A DNA stretch of 64,000 nt from Rhodobacteraceae bacterium EL53 (GCA_900313015.1 OMPR01000017.1:29367-93366), one strand, 5' to 3'. Positions 33,412-43,746 are shown, counted from the first letter of the stretch. Translations and numbers: made by a program. Notes: a model not told the origin generated them from the letters alone.

Positions 33412-34593
33412 ATGCGTTCTGCTGTTATCGTTTCCACCGCCCGTACCGCCATTGGCAAAGCTTTTCGTGGGGGGTTCAACGACACCCATCCCGCTGTCTA
33501 TGGCGGCCATGCTGTGGCCGAAGCCGTCAAACGCGCAGGTGTTGATCCGGCCGAAATCGAAGATGTGATCATCGGCAACGCCGTGCCTGAGGGCGCCAAT
33601 GGTGGCAACTTAGGTCGTCAGGTTGCATTACGTGCGGGTCTGCCCGTTACGGCGTCTGGCGTAACCATCAACCGGTTCTGTTCCTCGGGTCTTGAGGCGT
33701 TGGCGCGGGCCTGTTCGCGGGTTGTCGTGGATGGCGTGCCGGTGGCTGTTGGCGGTGGTGCTGAAAGTATCTCCTTGGTGATGAAGAACACCAACCAGAA
33801 CCGTCTGGAAGAGGCGTGGTTGAAAGAAAACGTGCGCGGTATCTATGATCCGATGATTAAGACCGCTGATCTGGTGGCCGAACGCTATGGCATCACCCGC
33901 GAAGCACAAGATGCCTTTGCCCTGCAATCGCAGCAACGCACTGCAGCGGCGCAGGTGGCTGGCAAATTTGATGACGAAATTGTTCCCATCACAGTGACCA
34001 AGCTGAACACCAACCGCGAAACCGGTGAAGTCACCCCCGAAGAGGTCACGCTGATCCAAGACGAATGCAACCGTCCCTCGACCACATTGGAAAGCCTGCA
34101 AGGCCTGAACCCGGTCATGGGGGAAGACAAGTGGATTACGGCCGGGAACGCGTCGCAACTGTCAGATGGTGGCTCTGCACAGGTTGTGATGGAAGAGAAG
34201 CTGGCCGAACAGCGTGGGCTTGAGCCACTGGGCCGCTATGTCGGTTACGTTGTGGCTGGTTGCGAACCCGATGAGATGGGCATCGGTCCGGTCTTTGCTG
34301 TGCCAAAGCTGCTGGAACGTAACGGGCTGAAAATGGATGACATCGGTCTTTGGGAACTGAACGAGGCGTTTGCGAGCCAAGCGCTGTACTGCCAGCAAAA
34401 ACTGGGCATCCCAAGCGAGATCCTCAACGTTAACGGCGGCGCGATTTCCGTTGGTCACCCCTATGGCATGTCCGGCACACGTATGGTCGGCCACGCGCTG
34501 ATCGAAGGTAAGAAACGCGGCGCCAAATACGTTGTCGCCACCATGTGCATCGGCGGCGGTATGGGTGCCGCTGGCCTGTTCGAGGTGCTGTAA
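33412..34593 (+). CDS. Acetyl-CoA acyltransferase (thiolase)
   Basis: This 393-residue thiolase has nucleophile C90 ([12 protein letters not shown]), the [14 protein letters not shown] histidine near residue 349 and the second cysteine in [10 protein letters not shown] near residue 379. The ATG at 33412 gives the family N-terminus ([15 protein letters not shown]) and has an AAAGG site; a longer frame from 33346 is rejected. It cleaves 3-ketoacyl-CoA and works with the FadN-type enzyme whose ATG directly follows its stop codon. Confidence 0.95.
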   Translation: MRSAVIVSTARTAIGKAFRGGFNDTHPAVYGGHAVAEAVKRAGVDPAEIEDVIIGNAVPEGANGGNLGRQVALRAGLPVTASGVTINRFCSSGLEALARACSRVVVDGVPVAVGGGAESISLVMKNTNQNRLEEAWLKENVRGIYDPMIKTADLVAERYGITREAQDAFALQSQQRTAAAQVAGKFDDEIVPITVTKLNTNRETGEVTPEEVTLIQDECNRPSTTLESLQGLNPVMGEDKWITAGNASQLSDGGSAQVVMEEKLAEQRGLEPLGRYVGYVVAGCEPDEMGIGPVFAVPKLLERNGLKMDDIGLWELNEAFASQALYCQQKLGIPSEILNVNGGAISVGHPYGMSGTRMVGHALIEGKKRGAKYVVATMCIGGGMGAAGLFEVL

Positions 34594-36891
34594 ATGTCCG
34601 AAATTAACAAAGTGGCGGTTATCGGTTCTGGCGTTATGGGGGCAGGCATTGCGGCCCATTTTTCCAACGCCGGAGCACAGGTGGTTTTGCTCGATATCGT
34701 ACCCAAAGACGCCGAGGATCGCTCGATGCTCGCCAAGGAGGCGATTGAGCGCATGACCAAAGGTCGGGCACCGCAATTGGCGGACCCGGCCTACGCCTCA
34801 CGTCTCAGCGCGGGCAATTTGAACGATGATTTGGAACAATTGCGCGACTGCGATTGGGTGGTCGAGGTGGTGCTGGAAGATCTGGCGATCAAGCACGCAT
34901 TGTACAGCAAAATCGCGCCGTATCTGCGCGATGATGCGATCCTCAGCTCGAATACATCAACCATTCCTTTGGTGGAATTAACCGCGCAGATGGATGAGGG
35001 GCTGCGCAAGCGGTTCGTGATCGTGCATTTCTTTAACCCGCCGCGCTACATGCGTCTGGTTGAACTGGTTACTGGCCCGGATACGGATCCCGCCACCACT
35101 GAACGTGCGCGTGCCTTTAGCGACAAACGTTTGGGTAAAACCGTTGTGCCTTGCAACGACCGCCCCGGTTTCATTGCGAACCGATTGGGTGGTCTTTGGA
35201 TGAACGCCGCAACACGCGAAGCTGTGGCCCGTGGCATCACGGTTGAAGAGGCCGACACCGTTCTGGCGCGCCCCTTTGGTGTACCGGGCACAGGTGTCTT
35301 TGCGCTGATGGATCTGATCGGTGTTGACCTGATGGGCAAATCCCGCCTGTCGATGCGCAACCTGCTCGAGACCGACGATCCGCAACAAACCCACACCGAA
35401 GGGTTAGAGCTGTTTGATCAGATGGCAGCAAAAGGTTTTGCCGGGCGCAAGGTTGGAGCCGGGTTTTTTAAACGCAGCAAGGATGCAAGCGGTAAGCCTG
35501 TTGCCGAGGCTGTTGATCTGGCAACACTGGACTACCGAACCCAAACCAAGGGGCCGGAACTGGCCAAATCCTTTGGCATGGATTTCATTGAACAAGCCGG
35601 GGATCGGCTGGCAGACTATGCTTGGTCTGTGATGGGGCCAACCCTGTCTTATGCCGCCTATTGCGTGCCCGAGATCACCGCTAATCCAGCTGATATCGAT
35701 GCGGCGATGGAGCTGGGTTATAACTGGCGCATGGGTCCGTTCAAGCTGATCGACAAGATCGGCGCCGATAAGATTGTCGCGCGTTTGCAGGCCGAAGGAC
35801 ACGACGTGCCGCCATTGCTGGCGCTGGCCGCGGATCGTGGCGGAATATATTCGGGCAAAGGCTTGGATCGCAAAGTTTTGCTGCCCTCGGGTGAGCAGGC
35901 CGACGTACCACGCGGGCCGGGCGTGATCTTTGCCTCTGATCTGACTGACGTGCCTGTTTTTGGAACCGACGCCGTTACACTGCGCGATATGGGCGATGAC
36001 GTAGCCCTGTTGACTATCACTGCACCTAATGCTGCGCTGGATGATCGAGTCATGACCGGTGTGTCCGACGCGCTTGATGTGGTCGGACGTGATTTTAAGG
36101 CGATGGTCATCGGCTCGGACGGCAATCATTTCTCTGTGGGGGCCAACCTGAAAAAGGCTCTGGATCGCGCCGACGCCGGGGACTTGGATCTGGTCGCAGA
36201 TCAACTTGCCATCGGGCAAGCCACCATGCGCAAGATCAAATATGCGCCGTTCCCCGTGGTCTCTGCCGCTTGCGGTCTGGCCTTAGGTGGTGGATGCGAG
36301 ATCTTGATGCATTCAGATCGTGTCATGGCAGCACTCGAAAGCAACATCGGCCTGGTTGAGGCGAACGTGGGTCTGTTGCCTGCATGGGGTGGGACCACGG
36401 CGTTATTGCTTCGGAAAACTGCAGAACTTGGCGATCCAATCAAGGGGGCAGAGGCCGCGATTGATGTGATTGCTGCGGCGTTGATGGCTGGCTCTGCGCC
36501 AATGGCCCAACATGCTGGGTATCTGCGCCTCACGGATGGTGTGGTGATGAATCGCGATCGCCTGCTGTCCGAGGCCAAAGCAGCAGCAATGACGTTGGCC
36601 ACGGGGTACTCCGTTCCGACAAAGGCTGAAATCACGTTAGATGCCGAGGCGATCACCAATGCCTTGGAACCGCGTTTGATCGCATTAGCCAAAGCCACGG
36701 CTGACGCGCCCTATACGGTCGAAATCGCACGTGAAACGGCACATGTTCTGGCCGGCGGTGAGGGCGGTACCCTAACCGAAGAAGCGCTGCACGCGCTTGA
36801 GGCCCAAGGCATGATGCGCCTGATCCGGCAGGACAAAACAGTTGATCGGATGCGTCATACCATGGCCACCGGGAAGCCCCTGAAAAACTGA
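34594..36891 (+). CDS. Bifunctional 3-hydroxyacyl-CoA dehydrogenase/enoyl-CoA hydratase (FadN-type)
   Basis: This 765-residue protein has an N-terminal NAD-binding dehydrogenase (VAVIGSGVMGAGIAAHFSNA; HFFNPPRYMRLVELV; NDRPGFIANR) and a C-terminal crotonase domain from about residue 465 (NHFSVGANLKKA; CGLALGGGCEILMHSDR; GLVEANVGLLPAWGGT). This order is the reverse of FadB/FadJ and matches Bacillus FadN-type proteins. It supplies both middle steps of beta-oxidation. It abuts the thiolase gene and precedes an acyl-CoA dehydrogenase. Confidence 0.94.
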   Translation: MSEINKVAVIGSGVMGAGIAAHFSNAGAQVVLLDIVPKDAEDRSMLAKEAIERMTKGRAPQLADPAYASRLSAGNLNDDLEQLRDCDWVVEVVLEDLAIKHALYSKIAPYLRDDAILSSNTSTIPLVELTAQMDEGLRKRFVIVHFFNPPRYMRLVELVTGPDTDPATTERARAFSDKRLGKTVVPCNDRPGFIANRLGGLWMNAATREAVARGITVEEADTVLARPFGVPGTGVFALMDLIGVDLMGKSRLSMRNLLETDDPQQTHTEGLELFDQMAAKGFAGRKVGAGFFKRSKDASGKPVAEAVDLATLDYRTQTKGPELAKSFGMDFIEQAGDRLADYAWSVMGPTLSYAAYCVPEITANPADIDAAMELGYNWRMGPFKLIDKIGADKIVARLQAEGHDVPPLLALAADRGGIYSGKGLDRKVLLPSGEQADVPRGPGVIFASDLTDVPVFGTDAVTLRDMGDDVALLTITAPNAALDDRVMTGVSDALDVVGRDFKAMVIGSDGNHFSVGANLKKALDRADAGDLDLVADQLAIGQATMRKIKYAPFPVVSAACGLALGGGCEILMHSDRVMAALESNIGLVEANVGLLPAWGGTTALLLRKTAELGDPIKGAEAAIDVIAAALMAGSAPMAQHAGYLRLTDGVVMNRDRLLSEAKAAAMTLATGYSVPTKAEITLDAEAITNALEPRLIALAKATADAPYTVEIARETAHVLAGGEGGTLTEEALHALEAQGMMRLIRQDKTVDRMRHTMATGKPLKN

Positions 36892-36902
36892 CGGAGGAAA
36901 CG

Positions 36903-38672
36903 ATGGACTATCACCTTCCCCTACGGGATTTGACTTTTCTTCTTGATGAAGTTCTGGATCTGGACCAAACGCTGGCGTTGCCAGGGTATGAACATTGCGA
37001 TAAAGATACCTTCTTTGCCGTGGTTGATGCGATCAACGGGTTTGTGCGCGACAACCTAGCGACCTGTAACGAAGCTGGCGATCGTCCGGGCGCAAAACTG
37101 GACGACGGGCAGGTCTATGCTGCGCCGGGCTTTGCTGACGCCTACAAAGTGTTCTGCGAAGACGGCTGGAACGCGCTGGCGCTTGAAGAAGAGTACGGCG
37201 GGCAGCAATTGCCTTTTGTCCTGCACGCCGCGCTGCGTGAAGGGATGGCAGGGTCAAACCTGGCTTTTGCCTTGATTCACGAGCTGAACTTTGGCGTGGT
37301 TGAGGCGCTGATGGCCCATGGGTCTGATCACCAGAAATCGGTCTATTGTCCGCAATTGACCAGCGGGAATTGGGCAGGGACCATGAACCTGACGGAACCC
37401 CATTGTGGGACCGATCTGGGACTGATCCGAACCAAAGCCGTTGCCAATGATGACGGATCTTATGCAATCACTGGCAACAAGATCTTTATCACTTGGGGTG
37501 ATCATGACATGTCGGAAAATGTCGCACACCTTATTTTGGCACGGGTTGAGGGCGCGCAGCCCGGTCCCCGTGGCTTGTCGCTGTTTCTGGCCCCGAAATA
37601 CATGCTGGATGAAGAGAACAACACGACAAGCACCCGAAACTCGATCACGATTTCCGGGATCGAAGACAAAATGGGTATCCACGGATCACCGACCTGCGCC
37701 ATCTCGTTCGAAGACAACAAAGCGTGGATTGTCGGCGAAGAAGGCAAAGGTCTGGCAGCTATGTTTGTTATGATGAATGCCGCGCGCCTGTCGGTTGGCC
37801 AGCAGGGTTTGGGCATTGCCGAAGCTGCAATTCAGACGGCGACCACATATGCGCATGAACGCCTTCAAGGGCGAGCTGAAGGCGAACATTGGAACCCTGA
37901 GGGGCCAGCCGATCCTTTGATGGTCCATGCGGACGTTCGCCGTCGATTGCTTACGGCGCAGGGCGAAATGGATGCCGCGCGTGCGTTGGCTTATTTCGGC
38001 GCCGGGCTGTTGGACGAAGCGCACCGAGCCGCAACGTTCGAGGCGCGTGGCGAAGCCAATACTCAGCTATCTATGTTGACGCCTGTTCTGAAATCCTACC
38101 TCTCTGAGTTGGGATCGCGGATGGCCAATGAAGCGGTACAGATGCACGGCGGACATGGGTTTATCAAAGACTATGGCGTTGAACAGTTAGTGCGCGATGT
38201 GCGCATTACCGAAATTTACGAGGGCACCAGTGCGGTTCAAGCGCGGGATCTGGTCACGCGCAAAGTGCGCGGGGACGGCGGCGCGGTCGTAAAAGGGTTT
38301 GTCGCCGAGATGTTGGCCGAGGCCGACGCATTAGGCGACGATCTGGCGGATGTAAATATAGCTCTGCGTGATGCAGCTGCACGATTGGCACGGTGTACCG
38401 ATTGGGTGCTTAGCGCGGCCTCTGGGGATGTTCTGTCAGGCGCCTGTGACTATCTTGAGGTGACGGCCCTAAGCTTGTGCGCCTGGATGTCAGCGCGCAT
38501 CGCCCGGACAGCCAGCGCCGGAGCGGGTCAGCAATCGTCGGACTATTACGCGGACCGGGTGGATGCGGCTCGTGCGTTCCTTGCGCGGGCTTTGCCAAGG
38601 GCGATCAGTCACGAAATAATCATGCAGGCCGGGGAACCGGGGCAGATTTTTCGCGCCGACCGCTGTCACTGA
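36903..38672 (+). CDS. Acyl-CoA dehydrogenase (large, DmdC-like)
   Basis: This 589-residue enzyme has the signature MNLTEPHCGTDLG near residue 160, KIFITWGDHDMSENV, and the C-terminal MHGGHGFIKDYGVEQLVRDVRI with EIYEGTSAVQARDL near residues 415-450. Two C-terminal helical regions make it longer than the classic 380-residue enzymes. A GGAGG site precedes the ATG. It begins each beta-oxidation round in this operon. The partial enzyme at 1-876 is a close relative. Confidence 0.94.
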   Translation: MDYHLPLRDLTFLLDEVLDLDQTLALPGYEHCDKDTFFAVVDAINGFVRDNLATCNEAGDRPGAKLDDGQVYAAPGFADAYKVFCEDGWNALALEEEYGGQQLPFVLHAALREGMAGSNLAFALIHELNFGVVEALMAHGSDHQKSVYCPQLTSGNWAGTMNLTEPHCGTDLGLIRTKAVANDDGSYAITGNKIFITWGDHDMSENVAHLILARVEGAQPGPRGLSLFLAPKYMLDEENNTTSTRNSITISGIEDKMGIHGSPTCAISFEDNKAWIVGEEGKGLAAMFVMMNAARLSVGQQGLGIAEAAIQTATTYAHERLQGRAEGEHWNPEGPADPLMVHADVRRRLLTAQGEMDAARALAYFGAGLLDEAHRAATFEARGEANTQLSMLTPVLKSYLSELGSRMANEAVQMHGGHGFIKDYGVEQLVRDVRITEIYEGTSAVQARDLVTRKVRGDGGAVVKGFVAEMLAEADALGDDLADVNIALRDAAARLARCTDWVLSAASGDVLSGACDYLEVTALSLCAWMSARIARTASAGAGQQSSDYYADRVDAARAFLARALPRAISHEIIMQAGEPGQIFRADRCH

Positions 38673-38805
38673 AACAGGCCATCACACACAAACCCGGGCG
38701 CTTTTCGAGCAAGGGCGCTCGGCCCCCCGAACTTTGCTAGCCTTGCGATGCAGCTTCGTTTCAGGCATCAGCGCGCATACCTCAACAGATCGTAAGGGCC
38801 TGAAC

Positions 38806-38985
38806 ATGGACTATACCAAATCCGGAGCGCCCAAAAAGGGCAGCAACAAACCGCGCCACAAAGAACACAATGCCAAAGGGTCGTCGAAAAACCCCTATGG
38901 CAAGTCAGAAAGCAAAGCCGACCTGCTGGCGCGCATGAAGGCCGCCGCAGAAGCGAACAAGAAACCAACCGTAGAAGAAGGTTAG
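38806..38985 (+). CDS. Small basic hypothetical protein
   Basis: This 59-residue, Lys-rich, hydrophilic protein (MDYTKSGAPKKGSNKPRHKE start, DLLARMKAAAEANKK near the end) has no membrane segment. The ATG at 38806 has an AAGGG site; the longer frame from 38734 is unlikely. It may bind nucleic acid, but I do not recognise a function. Confidence 0.7.
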   Translation: MDYTKSGAPKKGSNKPRHKEHNAKGSSKNPYGKSESKADLLARMKAAAEANKKPTVEEG

Positions 38986-38989
38986 GGCC

Positions 38990-40240
38990 TTAGTGCCCGG
39001 CAGCAATCGCCAATCCATCTGCGACTGCAGTAAACACCTCGGAAAACTCGTGTTGCGCCTCGGGAAAAGTGTCTTTCATGGTATTGGTAACAAATGACAT
39101 CAGGCTTGACCCACCGACGTAGATGACTCGGTCCACACGCGCAGGCGCGCAATCTGCCATCGCAAGCGTTTCAAGGGCACCGGTTTGGATTGAGTCGGAA
39201 AAGCTGCGCAACAAATGATCCAGCATGATGGGATAGAGCTCGGCTGAGAGGCCGCGTTCAACAATGCTCAGATCGATCTCAGCCCGGGTTTCGGTGCCGC
39301 AATTGGCCGCGATCTTGCCCCGTTCAACGGCAAAGGCAATATCGTGGCCCAGTTCGGATTCGAGCACATCGACAAAGCGTTTCAGCTTTTCCGGTTCTTG
39401 AGACATTTTATGCATATCAGCGACGGTTCGACGACTGGTTGCCGTGTAAAGAAACGGAATTTTCTCCCATGTCGCCAAATCGTTGAAGATGGCGTTGGGG
39501 GTGGTCATCGTACCGGGGCCGTGCAAATTGCGCAATTCGCTGCCCTTACCCAGTAATGGCATCACGCGGTCGATGCTGACGGCGCGGTCAAAATCGGTTC
39601 CCCCGATCCGTATGCCATGGTTGGCAAGGATATTGACGCTGCCTCCCTGCGTTTGGAACAGAGAAAAATCGGATGTCCCGCCGCCGATGTCTACGATCAA
39701 CCCAAGCGATTTGCTCTGATCAAGGGCACCACTTGCAATCGCCGCAGCTTCGGGCTCTGCCATAAACGCCACGTCCTTGAAACCGGCAGCCAAATAGCAG
39801 GCGAGCAGATCTTCCTCGGCTTTTGCGTCCCGCGCCGCATCGTTTAGATGAAAGTGAACCGGACGTCCGGACAAAACGCGTTCAAACACCAATCCTGTTT
39901 CGGCTTCTGCCCGTGTTTTCAGCTGTTTCAGGAAGCGGGCAATAATGTCTACAAAGGTGACGCGCTCATTCAGGATCTGGCGTTTTTCATGCATCAGTGA
40001 GGTCCCCAGAACCCGTTTCAACGCACGCATATAGCGCCCTTCAAGCCCATCAATCAGTGCTGTGTTCGCGGCCCCACCAATAAGCGTCTTGCGCGTGTCG
40101 AAATCAAAGAAAAAGGCAGTGGGTAATGTGCGTTCCCCGACCTCAACCTCGATCAAGTGGGGTTTTCCATCGCGCAGCATACCTGCGGCAGAATTGGAGG
40201 TTCCAAAGTCAATTCCCAATGCCAGACTTTGTGTCGTCAT
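38990..40240 (-). CDS. Hsp70-family ATPase (YegD-like)
   Basis: This 416-residue protein has the actin/Hsp70 nucleotide-binding motifs LGIDFGTSNSAAGM at the start, LIVDIGGGTSDFSLF near residue 190 and VIYVGGSSLMSFV near residue 375. It lacks the usual substrate-binding and lid domains, as YegD does. The ATG at 40240 has a GAGGAA site; the frame upstream to 40267 is rejected. The partner and substrate are unknown. It is a single minus-strand gene, 5 bp from the small basic gene's end. Confidence 0.88.
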   Translation of the reverse strand: MTTQSLALGIDFGTSNSAAGMLRDGKPHLIEVEVGERTLPTAFFFDFDTRKTLIGGAANTALIDGLEGRYMRALKRVLGTSLMHEKRQILNERVTFVDIIARFLKQLKTRAEAETGLVFERVLSGRPVHFHLNDAARDAKAEEDLLACYLAAGFKDVAFMAEPEAAAIASGALDQSKSLGLIVDIGGGTSDFSLFQTQGGSVNILANHGIRIGGTDFDRAVSIDRVMPLLGKGSELRNLHGPGTMTTPNAIFNDLATWEKIPFLYTATSRRTVADMHKMSQEPEKLKRFVDVLESELGHDIAFAVERGKIAANCGTETRAEIDLSIVERGLSAELYPIMLDHLLRSFSDSIQTGALETLAMADCAPARVDRVIYVGGSSLMSFVTNTMKDTFPEAQHEFSEVFTAVADGLAIAAGH

Positions 40241-40378
40241 GCCCACTTCCTCGCGATCACCAATCAAAGAAAGCAGCCGGATTAGGCGCTGGGTCGTTTA
40301 AGGTCAAGCCTGTTTGAACGGCTTCTGCTGCGCAGTCGCCAAAGTGGGGCCCAATCTGCCACAAGGAATGCGAAATCG

Positions 40379-40416
40379 AAAAAAGGAACACACCAATTCG
40401 GCGTCAGGCGTGCCCC
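40379..40416 (-). terminator. Terminator of the DUF1800-DUF1501 operon
   Basis: On the minus strand a 10-bp stem (GGGGCACGCC with GGTGTGTTCC, three G-U pairs) is followed by six T residues. Confidence 0.75.
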
Positions 40417-40426
40417 TTTGGATGAT

Positions 40427-41815
40427 TTATGAGAAAAGCCCCAGCCGGGCGCCACTGGATAAATCCGTGAACCGTTTCAGGTTGGGGAATAGCCCATCCA
40501 AGGCATCGGACTGAACACCAAACCATAGGGACAGATCAGCATACAATTGATCCGTTGACGTCGTTGGGATCAGGACCCCGTCACCGATGTCTTGTAGGTT
40601 GTCATTGCCCAAACCCAAGCTTGGGTATTCACCGTAAACACGGCCCCCTTTGACAGGTGCGCCCATGACGATCGTGTTGCCGCCCCAGCCGTGATCCGTG
40701 CCATTGCCGTTTGACGTCAATGTGCGTCCGAAATCAGAGCCGGTAAATGTCACAACCTTTTCGTCGAGCCCCATGTCGCCAAGGGCGGTCTGAAATTCCC
40801 CCAGTGCACGCGACAGAATGCCCAGCATTTGACCCTGATTGTTCAAAAGCTCGTCATGGTGATCCCACCCGATATAGCGAGTGAAAAACGTCTGCTGTTG
40901 CAGGCCCAAGGCCTCAGAAGCTTTGATGGTGCGAGCCACCATGCGCAACTGCTGACTTAGATCCGTGGTTGAGAAGTGCCCCGGTACAGAAATTCTGCGC
41001 GTCGCCTCTTGGAACACTTCATGCTTGGCTTGGGCTTGCCGTGTTAGGTCAAGATAGGTTTCCATAAATGGATCGTCTCTGTGGTCTTCGTTCATCAATT
41101 TGGTAAAGCTGTTCAACAAGACGTCATTCAGGTCACTGCGCTCTTCTTTGACATACAACCCAACGGATCCATCGGCGGTGATGGAATAGGGTAGGTTTTG
41201 ATGCCCGTTTTGTTGAATGTTATGACCCGCAAGCGAGATATTCATCGGGATGTCATGTGCAGACAGACTGGGCTGCAGCTCATCTGCGAAATGACCAAAC
41301 CAACCATCGTTCTGGCGCAAGTCAGGACGCGATGTCTGCCAGTGCTTGAACTGATCCGCGTGGCTCAGCAAACCAAGTGGAAGTTGGGCAGACCCGTCAT
41401 AAAACTGAGCCTTTTGAATGCGCTCGACCAGAGGGCCGACGTTGGCAACAAAGGCAAGCTTCTTGTCATTGTAGAGCTGCTGCACCTCAGGCATGGCACT
41501 GTGCAGGCCAAAGCTGCGCCCGTCGTCGTCCTCGGGGCCGTCTAGGGCTAAGAGGTTGCGTCGCTTGTGCGCCAAATTGCCCCGCGTTTTGGCGTATTGT
41601 TTATAAAAGACACCCGTGTTTGGCACCAACATATTGTAGCTGTCGTTGCCGCCATCCAACATGATAAAGACCAACGCTTTGCGCTGTGGTGTGATCAAGG
41701 TGCCTTTGGCTGCAGCATTGGCAAGACCCGGCAAGCCGACGCTCATCGCAGTGCCTGCGGCAGCCAGACCTGTGGATTGCAAGAATGCGCGGCGTGTGAA
41801 GGGGGAATTGAACAT
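40427..41815 (-). CDS. DUF1501 protein, Tat-exported
   Basis: This 462-residue protein starts with a twin-arginine signal (FTRRAFLQSTGLAAAGTAMS) and has the sulfatase/alkaline phosphatase-like DUF1501 features LVFIMLDGGNDSYNMLVP near residue 50 and TFTGSDFGRTLTSNGNGTDHGWGG near residue 355 (cited as a landmark). It follows a DUF1800 gene after 3 bp, with AGGAGG at the junction. This pair recurs widely in bacteria, but its function is unknown. It probably acts in the periplasm. Confidence 0.9.
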   Translation of the reverse strand: MFNSPFTRRAFLQSTGLAAAGTAMSVGLPGLANAAAKGTLITPQRKALVFIMLDGGNDSYNMLVPNTGVFYKQYAKTRGNLAHKRRNLLALDGPEDDDGRSFGLHSAMPEVQQLYNDKKLAFVANVGPLVERIQKAQFYDGSAQLPLGLLSHADQFKHWQTSRPDLRQNDGWFGHFADELQPSLSAHDIPMNISLAGHNIQQNGHQNLPYSITADGSVGLYVKEERSDLNDVLLNSFTKLMNEDHRDDPFMETYLDLTRQAQAKHEVFQEATRRISVPGHFSTTDLSQQLRMVARTIKASEALGLQQQTFFTRYIGWDHHDELLNNQGQMLGILSRALGEFQTALGDMGLDEKVVTFTGSDFGRTLTSNGNGTDHGWGGNTIVMGAPVKGGRVYGEYPSLGLGNDNLQDIGDGVLIPTTSTDQLYADLSLWFGVQSDALDGLFPNLKRFTDLSSGARLGLFS

Positions 41816-41818
41816 GGC

Positions 41819-43591
41819 TCAGGCCTCCTGAACAGTGAATTCGGGAGAGATGGCGATCATGAAAGCAATCGTTTGCACCACCCATTCCGGGTTGTTTGAA
41901 AACAGGTGGAATGCCTCTTTGATGCGCGCTTTAGCGGTGCCCGATGTGCGCCCCGTCAAAAGAATGCTAATAAGATCAATCAGCGCATCTCGTTTGGCAG
42001 CAGACCCGACAGCGGCTATTTCGTCCGAGAAATCAAAACAAAGCGCATCATTTTCGTAAGACCAAAGCGTATCGGGATCCATTTCCATGACCATCTTCTG
42101 TTGTTCGGTTGATCCGATCTGGGTGCTGACCAAGGGCAGATACCTGCCAAAGAACCAATAATACATCTGGTTCACGTAAGAGACCGAAGTCGCCGCAGTG
42201 TGTAATTCGAACTCTGGCGCAACCAGGCCTGCGTTTTGAATTGGGCCATGAGGGGCAAAATCCGGTTTGTAAAAGTTGAAAACTGTCGGCGCCGAAAGCG
42301 GGTGCATTTGCAACGCCTCTTGCAAGTCGTCGCCAAGCACCCAATTGCGGCCGCTGTTGTTTTGCGCATTAAACGCCAAAAGCAACTGTGTGACCCGTTG
42401 AAGAGGGGATTTCAGGCGCTGAGATTGCACCCACTTTCCGTCCGCTTTGCGCGCACTTGAAAGGCGGGTGTGGGCAACTTCGTTCTGCATTGGGTATGTC
42501 AGAATTGCATGAACCGTTGCACCAATATCGCCTTCTTTACCAAACGCCTCAGCCACGGCCTTTACATAGGCGGGGCTGGGGTTCGAGGTGACCATGCGGT
42601 TGATCAGGTGTTTTGCGATGAACGGCGCGGTGGAGGGATGCGCAACCAATTGCTTGACCGCAGACCAGATTTCCTGTGGTCCCTTTTGGCCTCCGGGTAA
42701 TGTCACTTGACCGTTCAGCAGTGATTTTGCGCCGCGATCATGATAGTTTTCATCGACAACCATTCCCTTGGTCGCGTCGATGAACGGCACTGTTTTATAG
42801 GCCTTTTCCACATCATCATCAAATCCAACAGGGTACCCGTTGTAGTCTTTGGCCCAGAAACTGTTGGTCCATTCGTATTGATACGCAGCTGGCAGCAATC
42901 CGGTGAAAACGCGGGCCAACTCCTTGATGTCGCGGTTGTCATAAGTGGGGATCGGCTTGCCGGCTGCATCCAGTTTCTCGGTGCCGTCTGCATTCAGCTC
43001 AAACAGGCCAATAGAAAACAGCTGCATGATCTCACGGGCATAGTTTTCATCTGGATGGATGTTCTTCTGCTTGTCTGCTTTTTGATTCATCAGGTGGGAC
43101 AGATAGATCCCCATCATTGGGTGCATCGAAACTTCGTACACAAGTTCGGTGTATTTGCCAAAAGCATGTTTGTAGAGCAGATCGTAAAAGCTGGCGAACC
43201 CGATTGAATCCAATTCGAGCGATGACTGATCCGAGATCACCAGAATTTCGCTCAGGGCTTGGGCGACACGCTGGCGTAATAGGTCATCTTTGCTGCTTAG
43301 GGTATGATCCCACCAGGCCATATGGAAATACCACTTGTAGGGTAGGGCGGGATTGTTGCCATCCCCGTCCAAGGCTGAGGCGCCATGTTCTGCAACCAAT
43401 CGCTCGCGAAAGTCTTTCCAGATGGAGCGGGTGGCATCTTCAAATTTGCGGCCGTTCTTGGGCTGATGCCGTAATTGTTGGTCCAGCCAAGTGAGAATGC
43501 CGACCTGACTGACTGAATTTAGCAGGGCCTGATCGGCGCCCAATGTGGCTTGCATCAGAAACCGGCTGGTTTCTCCAGAAGTGTTGATCAT
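41819..43591 (-). CDS. DUF1800 protein
   Basis: This 590-residue protein has the DUF1800 landmarks RFLMQATLGADQALL at the start, MWAWWDHTLSS-like segment near residue 100 (reads FHMAWWDHTLSSKDDLL), NYAREIMQLFSIGLFELNADG near residue 200 and LARVFTGL. It is the first gene of the DUF1800-DUF1501 operon. I see no clear signal peptide. The biochemical role of the family is not established. Confidence 0.9.
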   Translation of the reverse strand: MINTSGETSRFLMQATLGADQALLNSVSQVGILTWLDQQLRHQPKNGRKFEDATRSIWKDFRERLVAEHGASALDGDGNNPALPYKWYFHMAWWDHTLSSKDDLLRQRVAQALSEILVISDQSSLELDSIGFASFYDLLYKHAFGKYTELVYEVSMHPMMGIYLSHLMNQKADKQKNIHPDENYAREIMQLFSIGLFELNADGTEKLDAAGKPIPTYDNRDIKELARVFTGLLPAAYQYEWTNSFWAKDYNGYPVGFDDDVEKAYKTVPFIDATKGMVVDENYHDRGAKSLLNGQVTLPGGQKGPQEIWSAVKQLVAHPSTAPFIAKHLINRMVTSNPSPAYVKAVAEAFGKEGDIGATVHAILTYPMQNEVAHTRLSSARKADGKWVQSQRLKSPLQRVTQLLLAFNAQNNSGRNWVLGDDLQEALQMHPLSAPTVFNFYKPDFAPHGPIQNAGLVAPEFELHTAATSVSYVNQMYYWFFGRYLPLVSTQIGSTEQQKMVMEMDPDTLWSYENDALCFDFSDEIAAVGSAAKRDALIDLISILLTGRTSGTAKARIKEAFHLFSNNPEWVVQTIAFMIAISPEFTVQEA

Positions 43592-43715
43592 GGGGCTGTC
43601 GCTTTTGAGTTACTTGAAACGAGGGCTTTATCGGGGCGACAGGAAGCGGCGGAAAATCAATTTACTGTCATAAGTGACAAATTAATATGATTGCCACATC
43701 CTGCAAGGTACGAAA

Positions 43716-43746
43716 CAAAAAAACACCCCGCGGCTCGGCGGGATGT
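43716..43746 (-). terminator. Terminator after the DUF2141 gene
   Basis: A 9-bp stem (ACATCCCGC with GCGGGGTGT on the minus strand, one G-U pair) is followed by seven T residues. Confidence 0.8.

Noticed and set aside
35404..36219. 271-codon minus-strand open frame opposite the FadN-type gene
   Set aside because: It is antisense to a conserved bifunctional enzyme and reads as low-complexity shadow sequence.
31699..38672. DMSP demethylation pathway (dmdB/dmdC)
   Set aside because: The ligase and dehydrogenase resemble these families, but dmdA and a dmdD-type hydratase are absent and thiolase plus FadN favour ordinary beta-oxidation.
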